A stretch of DNA of 64,000 bases from Nelumbo lutea (lineage: Eukaryota; Streptophyta; Magnoliopsida; Proteales; Nelumbonaceae): contig JAKGHH010000002.1 of the NCBI GenBank assembly GCA_022828595.1, forward strand, positions 74,496,383-74,560,382. The letters run 5' to 3'. Both the position numbers and the translations under genes were made by a program. The notes under the pieces were generated by a model. The model saw nothing but the letters and a program-made list of their open reading frames with translations, did not search any database and had not been told where the DNA came from. Positions 12,301 through 24,300 of this stretch are shown here, piece by piece. Within the stretch, counting starts at the first letter, position 1. Each line of letters starts with the position of its first letter.

Positions 12301-15300
12301 GCAGGTAATCATGCTACTATTACCTCTGCTCGCTCTTCTCCTTGTTAAATTCTTTCTCCCCTTCTCCCTTGATGATCAGAGTGTTCTGCTCCATAGACAC
12401 CTTCATGTTTTCCTTCCCTAGCCCTGGCATGCCCATCCTCACATACAAAGCATTTTCATCTTCCTTCATGTCCCATCCTCTCTTCGTTTCAGCTCTCATC
12501 CCCCTCAATGCAGCCAAAAATGGGTTCTCCATGAACTGGTCCATCAGATTAAGCACCTGGCTCAAGCTCTTTGTTGGAGAGAAAGGATCAAGCACATCTA
12601 CCAACCAAATTGAAATAAAACATGGTGAGAAACCAAAAAGATTTACAGAGTTAACGAACCCAATTATGAATCAAAAGTCACAAGAATGGAAAACTGAATA
12701 GAATAAATGATTAAGGACTTAGATACAACTACTTGAGAAGAGATTAGGAATGTAGTCATTGCGGCGTTCCTATGAAAGTTACCGTTTCCTATAAAAACCA
12801 TTGTGGCAAGAGACAGGCTAGTTGGAGTGGCGACTACGTCGACACCATGCTCATCATTGTCATAGTCCTGCATCTAAGCATTAGTATTCAAAGAGCGCAC
12901 TGCGGGTGGAAAGACCATGATAGAGCGGACTGGGTTGAGGAACTTGTTGAGGAGGCTAGGGTTAGGGTTTGACAATTGGAAGGTGATTGGAAGAGGGGCC
13001 TCGAAATAAGCCCTAGTGTATAGCCCTCGATTTGCAGATATCATGGCTTGCTAGGAGAACTCATTTGCCCTATTGGGGGATGATGAGGGTGACGATGTCA
13101 ATGCTCTCCTTGCCAACGTCGCCGCCAAGGTTGCTACTTCGTCGCCGGCAGAGAAGACGCAGCCTCAACAGAAGGCGTAGTAGGCTTTGTCAGCTCCTGC
13201 TGCTAAGTTCCCTTCGAAGCCTCTTCTGCTTGCTGAATCTGTGAGAGCGGAGAGAGGCAGGGGAGGAAGAAGCGGTCGAGGTGGTCGTGGGCTAGGAAGG
13301 GGTGGCTCGAGTGGGAGCGAAGCCGGGCAGTATGGGAATGGCCGTGCCAATGGTTACCAATGGAACTATGGTGGGGAATCTGATGGGAATGCTGCTGATG
13401 ATGGCTGGCATGGCAGTGGTCGTGGCAGGGGAAGAGGTGGAGGGCGTGGCCAAGGAAGAGGGTTTAATGAAGATCATGGTTTTGGAAATGAAGGTCAGGC
13501 TGGTGCTAATGAAACCCAGGGTCAGACTGGCGGTGATGGTTGGGAAGAGGGGACTATATCTCAGGGAAAAACTTATGGAAATGAGAGTCGTCCTTTTAGA
13601 AATGACAATAGTGCGTTCAGGAATGAAAATCGGAATGGGAATGGCGAAAGAAGGGCTTATGGTGCTGGACATCGTGGCTTCAGGTGTGGAGAGGGCCGAT
13701 TTGGTGATCGTGACGGGGCAAGGTATGGTAGGGGTGAGGCTTCGAATGGTTCAGAGAAGGAGGAACTTGGTGATGGGAAAGAGCAACTTGGAAACAATAC
13801 TGATAACAACAACGATGGAGATGAATGGGATGTTCCTGTGACTACTGAATTACCAAAGGATGCAGAATCTGAACAGGGAAAGGTTGAACAAGGCACAAAC
13901 TAGGATGCTTCTGACAAAAAGCCGGAAGAAGAGGATAAGGAAATGACCCTTGAAGAATATGAGAAAGTACTTTTTGAAAAGAGGAAGGCTCTGGAAGCAT
14001 TTAAATATGAAGAAAGAAAAGTTACCCTTGACAAAGACTTTGAGTTGATGCAACTTGTTGAGAAAAAGGACACCCTTTACATTAAGCTTAAAGCTGGGAT
14101 GGACAAACTTAAGAAGAAGGATAGCCTTGACAAGGAGGAGAAAGTTCATAAGTCGCTGAGCATAAACGAATTCCTGAAGCCGGCGGAGGGTGAGAGGTAT
14201 GCACGAGGAGGACGTGGTGGATTCAGGGGAGGATTTTTGGGGCACCCAGGTAGCAACACTGCTCCTGCACCTTGGCATCGAGGACCCTGATTAGTTTCCT
14301 CTTTTGGGGGGAGGTGTCAAGGCATGAATTTTGTTAGGAAATAATATTAGTTTTTTCCTCTTTTTTCGTCTTTCCCCCTTAAACAAGTACTAGTTTTGCC
14401 TTTTTGGTCTCGGTGGATCAGATTCTCTAGCCTCTAGTTTTTATCTAGCTAAGATCTTGGATATATTTCAGTGAGATCTAATATTATCTTATCTTAGTAC
14501 TATTGTCGATTATCAAAAAAAAAAAAAACACTTGTTGAGGAGGCTTGGAGCGGTGGCTCTCCTTAATGCAATTGTGGAAGCCATTGGAGATGGCTAATTT
14601 CGGGTATCCAATTGAAACAGATGCAAAAAGAGAGAGAGTATTACTAAAATGCAATGGACGTTCGGGACTCACACACTTCAATTTTGTAATCTCTTCTTCT
14701 TTTTGATCAAGGAAGGCTGATGATGAGAAGATTACTAAATGGAAGGATTGTTGATGGGATGTGCGGTAGCAATTGTCTCTGGACCAATGATGTGCTGATC
14801 TGGATGATGGGGAGATGCCATTGAAGACAAGAATTGGCCCATCGTCCCCGACATCTTCAGAGTTTTGTTTTAAGTTTTTACTTTCAATAAGGTGTCAAAA
14901 GTTTCATTTTGAAAATTTAAAGAAGAATGATGGGCAAAATAGTCTTTTTAATCTTTCCGTTAACGGACACTTATGGTAAGGAAGATTTAGTCAATTGTAA
15001 GAAACAGTAGGGGTATAGTTAGTCAATTTCCTAAACCTCAGGGGTAGTTTAAGAAAAATTCCCTTTTATATATCTCGAGAAAAGCGGTAGGATACCATGG
15101 ATAGCTTTCCAAGGAGAAGCCAAAGTAGCCCTAGAAGATAAGCCAATGTTATCTGTTATCCATCAATCCATGAATGCTCACCAGCCTTATGCCACAATTT
15201 GTCCTTGTCAAGAGGCAATCTCCACAACCACTTACCAACCATGAATTAATGATGGTCTGAGAAAGAAAGAAAGAAAGAAAGAAAGAAGAGCTGATTAAGG

Positions 15301-18300
15301 TCATAGCAATTAGGGTGATGCAATGGCTGAAAACTTCGGAGTTGTTTGCTTATGTTTCCACGAGTATGCTGCTGAACAACTGGAAGGAAGTGGCATCCTT
15401 TGTGCCGACTCAATTAGTGGTGTGTCCTTTGTGGTCACTTTCAGCCTCGGGGTTTATGAAGTTTGTTGAAATAGCTTAGTTTATTCTAGTTAATTTGTTC
15501 AGTTTATTTTCTCTTGTTCTATTTAGAATAACTTAGTTTTTTATTCTGTTTATGTACTTTAAGTGCCATAGGGGCATAAGAGTCTTTTCCCCATCTTTTA
15601 AGTGTGCCGTAGTTTTTTGTTCTGTTGAAATAGCTCAGTTTATTCTGGATAATTTGTTCGCCTCCAGCCTCGAGCATTTTTTGTTCTTCATCTTGCTGTT
15701 TTTCCAGACTGAGGTCAGAAAAGATAACCTACGACTGATACAATTTTTTTTTTTTTACTTCCTTTTCTTGGTCATGTTTCAAGAAAAAATCATATGAGTC
15801 GAGACTGCTGAATGCTGCTAGAGTCGTTGTGAGTTCAAACCAAGGTTCAAAGTACCGATATGTATCGTATCGGGAGCTTCCCGATACACCCCTACAGAGG
15901 GTGTATCAGGGTTTTGATTGGTTCAGGGGGTGGGTGGACCTTAAACCGGTTCAAACCTCTTTTCTGTGGATCATGTGATCCTATACCTGAGAATGAAACA
16001 CCTGTAGGTCTCGTATGACCTGATTTTACCCTTTTTGGTGCAATGACACTATTGTATGGTCTCTCCTAATAGCTGGTGGGTTTGGTTGATCTGGAAGAGT
16101 GGTGGACTGTGACTGTTAAACCTGTACAGCACTGAAATCAACCTAAAAAAATATTTTAAGGGACTTGGAGCTGGTTTGTGTTTAGACCACAGTTTTAAAA
16201 TGCGAAGGCGTGACGCAAGGCGTTCCACTACCTAGAGGTGTGAGGCATAGTTTAGAACGCAAGAGGCATAAACCTCCTTAAGAGGAGGGGGTTAGGAGGA
16301 GGATGAAGAGGAACGGGGGATCTCATTTTTTCTTTATTTTTAGTAAAAATCTTTTATATTAAGAAGAATAAAGATGCGTAACATTAGTATAAAAGATCTT
16401 TATAGGATTTTTATTAAAAATAAAGAAAAAATGAGATCCACCCTTCCTCTTCATCCTCCTTCTAATCCCCCTCTTCTTAAGGAGGCTTATGCCTCATTGT
16501 GTTCAAGAGGCTTACGCCTCTTGCATTTTGAACTACACCTCACGCCTTGCGTCACGCCTTCGCGTTTTAAAACATATAAATGTTAAGCAATTGAACGTTC
16601 AAAAGTTGATTATTGAAGGAAGTAGGAATTTGTTGAATTAAAAAAAATATGAAAGAAAGTAGTTTCTTGAAGAGAGAAGGAAGGGAGAAGGAGAAGAAGA
16701 GAAGAGGAGAAGTTGAAAAGAAAAGAGAGCAATAATCTGGCCGCCCCCTTCACTTATTATTTATACTAAAATAATAGAACAATACAAAGACAACTATGCC
16801 CTTATAGGCGACAAAACATAAAACAGCATATAAAACATTCAAGAACATAATAAAATTTGCACTCACATAACTACTGTGGTCCCCACCTCCTATCTAACAA
16901 CTAAAATAAAACATCTACTCAGAAAAACATCATAAAACTAGTTAATCTTCAACACTCCCCCTCAAGTTGGGAGTAAATGTCACACATTCCCAACTTGCGT
17001 AGATCATGTTCAAGCTTGTTCCTTGCCACCCCTTTAATGAGAACATCAACCAGCTGCAACTCTGAAGAGACATAAGGCAAACAAACTTCTCCGTTGTTAC
17101 TCTTTTACTTATAAAGTGTCTATCAACTTCAATGTGTTTTGTCCTATCGTGCTGAATTGGATTGTGGGCAATATTGATTGCAGCCTGATTGTCAGAATAT
17201 AACATCATAGGTTCCTCTGCTTTCACCTCAATCTCACTCAAAAGAGATCTAACCCAAAGAAGTTCTGAGACACCATGAGCCATGGATCTATACTCAGCCT
17301 CTGCACTTGACCTTGCCACAACCGCTTGCTTCTTACTCTTCTAGGAGATCAACTTTCCACCTACAAAGGTACACACTCCTAATGTAGACCTCTTGTCATC
17401 TAAGCATCCTGTCCAATCTGCATCTGTATAGGATTCTAGCTTCAGATTCTCATGATTTGAGAAAAGAATGCCTCTGCCAGGGTGCTTTTTCAGATATGCA
17501 AGTATTCTCTCAATAGCTTCTTAGTGCAGAACCCGAGGTGCATGCATGTACTGACTCACAACACTAACAACATAAGAAATATCTGGTCGTGTCATACACA
17601 AATACAACAGTTGACCCACCATTCTTTGATATCTCCCCACATCCTTTACCAATTCACCATCCACACCATTAATTATGTGATTTGGATCAATAGGAGTGTC
17701 TGCTGGTTTGTCCCCAACTTCCTAGTCTCTCGCAATAGGTCAAGTACATACTTTCTCTGTGAAATGAAGATCCCATGCTTGGACCTTGCAACTTCAATCC
17801 CTAAGAAGTATTTGAGCTCACCAAGATCTTTGATATCAAATTCTTGCTGCACTGATTTTTTGAGATCATCAATCTCCTCCAGATCATTTCCTGTCACTAC
17901 TATATCATCCACATACACAATCAGAATTGACACCAAAGCATCTCTCCTCTTCACAAAGAGGGTGTGATCAAACTATGTCTGTGTGTATCCAAAACGGATG
18001 AGTTCCTCTGAACCTGTCAAACCAAGCCCTAGGTGACTGTTTCAGTCTATATTGAGATTTTCTAAGTCTGCACACCTTTCCCTTACCAACATTCTTATAA
18101 AAGCCTATTGGAATGTCCATATATACCTCATCTTGTAAATCACAATTGAGGAAGGCATTTTTGACATCAAATTGGAACAAAGGCCATGAATAGGTGACTG
18201 CTAGAGACAAAAGGATGCGAATTGAACTCATTTTAGCTACTGGTGCAAAGGTTTCCAGATAATCAACACCATAGGTATGAGTATACCCTTTTGCTACCAA

Positions 18301-21300
18301 CCTTGCCTTGTATCTCTCTATCTTGCCATCAACCCTATACTTCACTGTAAATACCCATCTACATCCGACTGTCTCCTTGTTTGAGGGGAGATCAATTATA
18401 TCCCAAGTTTTGTTTTTAACCAAAGCATCCATCTCATTTTGCATGGCTGTTTTCCACTCAGGTTTGAAGAGAGCCTCAGTAACATTCCTGGGTATAGACA
18501 CAGAATCCAAGGAAGAAAGAAAAGCACGGTAGGAGGGTGATAAGGCACTGTAGGAAAGATGGTGTGAAATGCAATGGGCTGTACACTTTCTCTTCCCCTT
18601 ACGAAGTGCAATGGGAAGATAAAGGTCAGTGGGATCAGCTGCAACAATGGTGTTAGGGACATAAACATTATTATCAAAAAACATAACAGGCTTAGGCTCA
18701 AGAGGAATACCTGGAACTGTATCTGCCGAATCTGGAGTTTTAGAAGGACTAACAGAAAGTGGTGTGGGTTGAGGATGTGTGGAGTCAACCATCATCTGTC
18801 GGCACTGATATTGTTGTGAGGCTGCCCATAGTGGCTTAGGTAATGAAATTGGAGGTGCAGGTGCTGGTTGAACTGATGGGTGAAGGTGGTGGCTGAACTG
18901 ATGTTAGATGCTGGCTGAACTGATGGAGGCACCACAGAAACAAGAAGATGAACGAATTGTGAGTTCTTCTCTCCAAAACTCTCCCCCTGAGGAGAACCAC
19001 TCGAGAAGAAGAATGTGGATTTAAAAAAGGTAACATCTGCAGTGACAAATTTGCTCCTTGACACTGGGTCATAACAGCAATACCCCTTTTGGTTATGAGA
19101 AAAACACATTTCTTGGCCTTAGGATCCAATTTTTAGCGATGAGGGCCAAGAATGTGAACAAAAGAAACACAATAAAAAACCCTTAGAGGTATATGGAATA
19201 TCTCTCTATCTGGAAAAAGAAGGCTAAATGGCACCTTAAACCCCAAAGTCCATGATGGAACACAATTAATCACATGTACGGCTGTAAGAACTGCATCTCC
19301 CCAGAATTGCACAGGAACTGAAGCACACACCATAAGACTCCTTGCCACCTCCACAATGTGTTTGCTTTTCCTCTCAGCAACTCCATTCTGTTGCGGTGTA
19401 TATGCACAACTGCTCTGATGAACTACACCATGTTCTAAGAGATACGTGGTTAGGTCCTTCTCAAAGTACTCTCTGGCATTATCTGATCTAAAAGCCTTAG
19501 TTCTCACTCCAAATTGTGTGAGAACCATCTGGTGGAATTGTCGTACTAAGTTAAGAACCTCATCACGTGATCTCATCAAATATATCCAAGAATATTGTGT
19601 TTAATCATCCACAAACGAGAGAAAGTAACGAAATCCTCCCATGGAAGGGATTTGATATGGCCCCTATACATCGGTGTGAATAATATTAAAAGAAGAAGTA
19701 CTTCTTTTATTACTTGGTTTAAAAGACTGTCTACGATGCTTTCCTAACAGACAACTCTCACACTCCAAAGTAGATAATTGAACAAACTCAAACAACCTTG
19801 GGAAAAAACATTTCAAAGAACTAAAAGAAAGATGTCCCAAGCGATTGTGCCAAAGCATAATCTGGTTCACTGACTCTAATCCACTACTATTGCTGTTGCT
19901 AACATGATGGCCCTGATGTTTTGGAATCTCATCCAGAAGGTAGACTCCACCTCACGACCACTCCCAATCATCTTATTTGACTCCAGATCTTGCAAAACAC
20001 AATTACCAGGAAGAAAGGTCACAGAACAATTCAAAATTTTTGTCAAAGAACTAACAGACAATAGGTTGGTATGAAGTTTAGGGACATGTAAAACAGAAGA
20101 CAGAGTTATATCATTAGTCACTCTAACTGTCCCCTTCCCAGCAATGGGCATATGTGAACCATCTGTTGTAGAGACTCTGTCTCTACCAGAGCACAACTAA
20201 CAGGAACCGAAAATGGTAGGGGCATTAGTGATGTGGGCGCCGGCAGCAACAACAGTAATTTAGTGCAACAGCAGCAGTAATTTAGTGTTCTCAGCACCAG
20301 CAATTTAGTGTTCTCATCCTATCTTATCTATTCAGTATTCTTACCTTATTTGCTTTCAGTAGCAGGGATTAGGAGTCTTATCTATTCAGTGTTCTTATCT
20401 TATCAGTTCAGTATGGATTAGTAGGGAGTCTTATCTTATCTTATCAGTTCAGTAGGATAGATTAAGGGAGTGTTATCTTATCTTATCTTATCAGTTCAGT
20501 AGGATAGATTGAGGGAGTGTTATCTTATCTTATCTTATCAGTTCAGTAGGATAAATTAGTAGGGAGTCTTCCTAATTAGCAAGGAGTCTTCCTAAAAGTA
20601 GGACTCTTATCTCTTGTAATCTCCTATTTAAGGAGTTGAGAATATTGAATAAAGGCATTGAAAGTTTCAGTCAAGAAAAAGAGCATGGAGAGTTAGGTGA
20701 TCTCTTGGACAAATCACCATTAAGGCGCCAAGATAGGTTCATCAAGAGCGGGGAGGAACAAGGGAAAATATGAGGTTTTCCCCGTGGACCGACCCGTGAC
20801 GAGATCCTATTCGCGGGCCTATAACAATTAGTCATATGCTTAGATGCTCCTGAGTCTATAATCCAGGGAGGTCCCTCCTTACCTGAAGTGGAAGCAAGAT
20901 TTGCAGTTGCATATGAACTACCTGTATGTGCAAAGGAAGAGGTGTAGCTGGTTCCTGCATTTTGTTGTCCATCTGGAAGGATAGTGCTAAGTGAATATTT
21001 CTTACTCATAAGCTGTCTAAACCTCTCCAATTCTGTCCCCACTGCTGCTACTACAATGGATTCCCAATCAATTTGGGAAAGAGGGACCGAAGAGTCTCCT
21101 GTAGTGGCTACATTTGCATTTCCCTTATTGTTCCTTATTCGGACAGGCATAAGATTTGGATGAAGCTTCCAGCAAGTGTCTCTGGTATGCTTAGGCTTCT
21201 TGCAATAGTCACACACCAAGTCCTTATTTTCCCTTCTAGTCTCAATACTTCCCCTGTCTCCATTCGGCTTAGGTTTTGTTGTACCAACCATAGCTGACTG

Positions 21301-24300
21301 GTCAATTCCAAGCTGTCTCAGCATTACATTCCTCCTACTCTCCTCTCCAGAGACAAAGGCATAGGCTTTAGAGAGTATCACACCCTCCCTAGAAAGAATA
21401 TGCTGCCTAGCAATGTCGAATTCAGGGTTCAGCCCTGCCAAGAACTCAAAAACCCTATTCCTCTCTACCAGTCTGTGATAGGTTGTTGCATCATTTACAC
21501 TTTCCCATACCACAGTTTCTAAGTGATCTATTTCTTACCATAGGGTTTTCAGCATGGAGAAACACAACAAGAGGTTTTTCTCCCTGTTTCATACTTATCA
21601 CCTGATTCGTTAACTGATAGGCTCTAGCTTCATTTTGTTTCTAAGAGTAGGTTTCAATCACTCCATCTCAAATCTCCATAGCAGTATTAACCCATAGGAA
21701 TATTTTTGCAATATGAAGTAACATAGAATTATAGAACCAGGACATTACCATGTAATTCTCCTGCACCCATCGGGAAGAGTCTGTATTAGGTTTCTTCTCT
21801 TCCCTAGTGAGATACCCTAATTTTCCATGGGCGCCAATAGCCATCTTAGCTGATTGTGCCCACTCCAAATAATTTGTACCATCAGGTTTTACTATAGTAA
21901 TGATCCCTGACCCAAAAATATCACTTCTACCTCTAACACCCAGTCCCACAGTACCGATATATTTCATTTTTTTTATCAATAACACTTTCATTAATTCATC
22001 AGTAGAAAATTTACAAGTGGAAGACAAACACACTTATCTTCCAAAAGTCACAAAGAACTTCACGAAAGGAAAAAATACAAAGATACAAAGACACTACCAT
22101 TCCAGCTTAGCCCAAAACAAAGAATCCCTTTCTGCCCCTTGTTTTGCTAAACTGCCAGCTAAGGAATTAGCTGATCTTTTAATCCAACATGTCTTAACTT
22201 CCATCTCTCGCACCAACCATTTGAATTTCCTCTTCTCATTATTATACTTCCATAAATCATTTTGATCTTTAGTCAGCCACCCTATCACCACTTCTGAATC
22301 CCCTTCAATTATAAGTTTCCTGATGTTCAATTCCTTAGCTTTTCGGGCTCCTTCCATAACTGCACATATCTCAGCTCTAAGGGAGTCATCCACTCCAATT
22401 GGGCCTGAGAGCATAGCAGAGATGACCCCATTATCATCTCTAAAAACACCCCCGATCCCCGATTGTCCCGGGTTTCCCCTACTGCATCCATCAAAGTTTA
22501 ATTTCAAGAATCCACTAGGTGGGGGGGTCCAAGCCACACTCATTACTGACTTGGTCTGCGTGCAATTTGCAATTTCACCCCACTTCCTCAACATGTCATC
22601 CACAGTGTAATCTGTGAATATTTCCAAAGATTTCAGCCACTGTACCGCCCTAAAGTGTATGATAGCCCTCAGATCTACTGGCCCTCTCTGAGTTTCTGAG
22701 AATATCCTGGAGTGTACCGATATATTTCATCTTGGTGTTCCAACTCTCCATCTTACTTCAAATAGTTCAACAGTAAGAAAAAAATAGATTGGAGACCTTC
22801 AAAAAATAATTTAATATCACACACACAGAAACCAACCCTTTCGGAAGAAGAAAACCCTACCTGGAGGGAAATCTCTCTCCTCTCCACGCCTCCCAACAGA
22901 GAGAAAAGTGAATCGATCGCTCCGGGAGGCCTAGTAAATTTCAGAAACCAAACCGCCCTCTTCAGAAAATAAAAAGAAAACTAACAATACCTGGGCGCCC
23001 AATATCAGATAAAAAACAAAGAGTCCAACTTTTCTGGGACTCTTCCCCGTACTCCAGTTCTTCCTGATTTTGATGCCAAACAGTAGATCACCTTCCTGAT
23101 GTCTAGATACCACCTAAAATTCCAAGAACTGGGCAATCTATAGCAAATCAATCAACCCTTTACTACTTCATGCAGTCGGCTGATCTTGGGCTGCATGAGA
23201 ATGCTTCAAGAAACCCTAGCCGATGCTCTGATACCGAGTAGGAATTTTCTGAATAAAAAAAAATATGAAAGAAAGTAGTGTCTTGAAGAGAGAAGGAGAA
23301 GAAGAGAAGAGGTGAAGTTGAAAAGAAAAGAGAGCAATAATCTGGCCGCCCCCCTTCACTTATTATTTATACTAAAATAATAGAATAGTACAAAGACAAC
23401 TATGCCCTTATAGGGCGACAAAACATAAAACAGCATATATAACACGCAAAAAATAATAAAATTTGGACTCACATAACTACTGTGGTCCGCACCTCCTATC
23501 TAACAACTAACATAAAACATATACTCAGAAAACATCATAAAACTAATTAATCTTCAACAAAGGAGACTCATGGCTAGTGCTAAATTGATTAAGGAGGGGT
23601 AATGGTTTCTGGATCTATGTTAATGAGAGGAGGGAGGTTAAGTGGTTATTGAGGGGAGTGGAATTTCAGGTTCATTGGGTGAAGAGAACTGCAAATGCCT
23701 TTGTTGATAACTTGGAAAAACAGGGGGTTGGTAGGGGTCAATTATTTTAGGCAGTATTATAATTTCTTTTTAGTTCTTTGGGGGAGAGTTAAGCCATTTT
23801 ATCTCTCCCTAGAATTTAGTTTGTAATCTTGTTTTCTGTTATTGATAAAAAAAACTATCATTAATTTCCTCATTAGCATCTTTTATGTTTTTTTTTTGTC
23901 ATTTTCTTTTTCAATAAGTCCTTTGGAAGCAAAGTTCAGATCTGATGCACCTTCTGTACTGCTTTTATATATGCCAATAGATAGAGTGGAGACATTATGA
24001 AGAGTGGTCTCCACCAGCACTGCATTTCAATGTTTCTCATACATCTTCATTGATTGCCTGTGGTGTGACAGTGGATAAGCTGGTACAGTTCTGGTCCATA
24101 TCATTTGTGGTGCAAATTCTAAATTAGATTTCCTTGTGAAATAATTTGATTGAATCATTCCTTTTCATGTGAAACCATACACTGCTTTAATTTCAGGTTG
24201 GTGTTGATGTGGAGGAAAAACAACGGAAAATAAAGAATGATATATTATCTTTTGCTCGACGTTATTTCTCTTTGCATGAAGTTGAACACTTGCATGCTAT

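Larger units (their letters stand above)
12179..14584 (-). pseudogene. mitochondrial small heat-shock protein (HSP23.6-like) pseudogene, interrupted
   Basis: The minus strand starts at ATG 14584 with [18 protein letters not shown], jumps across an inserted retrocopy (12958-14545, including one TSD copy), and resumes FLNPVRS...NTNA, a stop, then [17 protein letters not shown]. After an intron-like gap (about 12603-12720, acceptor GGTAG) comes [20 protein letters not shown] and the alpha-crystallin domain ([32 protein letters not shown]). A frameshift near 12320 precedes [20 protein letters not shown] and the stop at 12179. Plant HSP23.6-type chaperones act in the mitochondrial matrix. The retained intron shows capture of genomic DNA rather than cDNA. 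Broken by stop, frameshift and insertion. Confidence 0.85.
11495..15063. mobile_element. Pack-MULE-like TIR element carrying captured gene sequence
   Basis: The left end (GGGCAATTTCTTAAACTACC...) and the reverse complement of the right end (GGGAATTTTTCTTAAACTAC...) match over about 62 bp with roughly six differences, and more weakly for another 60 bp or so. The flanks share TTTTATA immediately outside each end, an imperfect duplication. Between the arms lies no transposase but a gene-derived cargo: a minus-strand mitochondrial small heat-shock protein pseudogene, later split by a retrocopy of an RGG-box gene. Similar 100-bp segments (about 12020-12125 and 14650-14760) flank the cargo in direct orientation. 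GGG...CCC ends and cargo fit a Mutator-like Pack-MULE; the superfamily call is inference because the TSD is not a clean 9 bp. Confidence 0.65.
16621..23559 (-). mobile_element. complete Ty1/Copia retrotransposon (with nested insertions)
   Basis: Left LTR 16621-16954 and right LTR 23237-23559 are near-identical. A perfect 5-bp duplication AAGGA lies at 16616-16620 and 23560-23564. On the minus strand: PBS at about 23236-23219, gag (22033-21700, 21513-20900, knuckle [18 protein letters not shown]), protease [15 protein letters not shown] (about 20884-20840), integrase (19870-19133), reverse transcriptase (18795-17673, [11 protein letters not shown]) and RNase H (17319-17000), then the polypurine tract by the left LTR. 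It lies antisense to the host gene in its 14.5-kb intron. An L1 fragment interrupts gag and a solo LTR interrupts protease; frameshifts and stops also disable it. Confidence 0.95.

Noticed and set aside
13292..13896. Long minus-strand and alternate-frame open frames over the RGG region
   Set aside because: Shadows caused by the G/R-rich composition of the retrocopy; the + frame from 13043 explains the sequence.
15262..15287. Regularly spaced repeats as a CRISPR array
   Set aside because: Only a (GAAA)n microsatellite; no repeat-spacer structure, and the DNA is plant nuclear.
20229..20826. Insert in Copia protease as an additional gene fragment
   Set aside because: No protein; TG...CA ends and the ATTAG duplication identify it as a solo LTR.
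23219..23236. tRNA-like sequences at TGGTATCAGAGC motifs
   Set aside because: These are retrotransposon primer-binding sites complementary to initiator tRNA-Met, not tRNA genes; no cloverleaf can be drawn around them.
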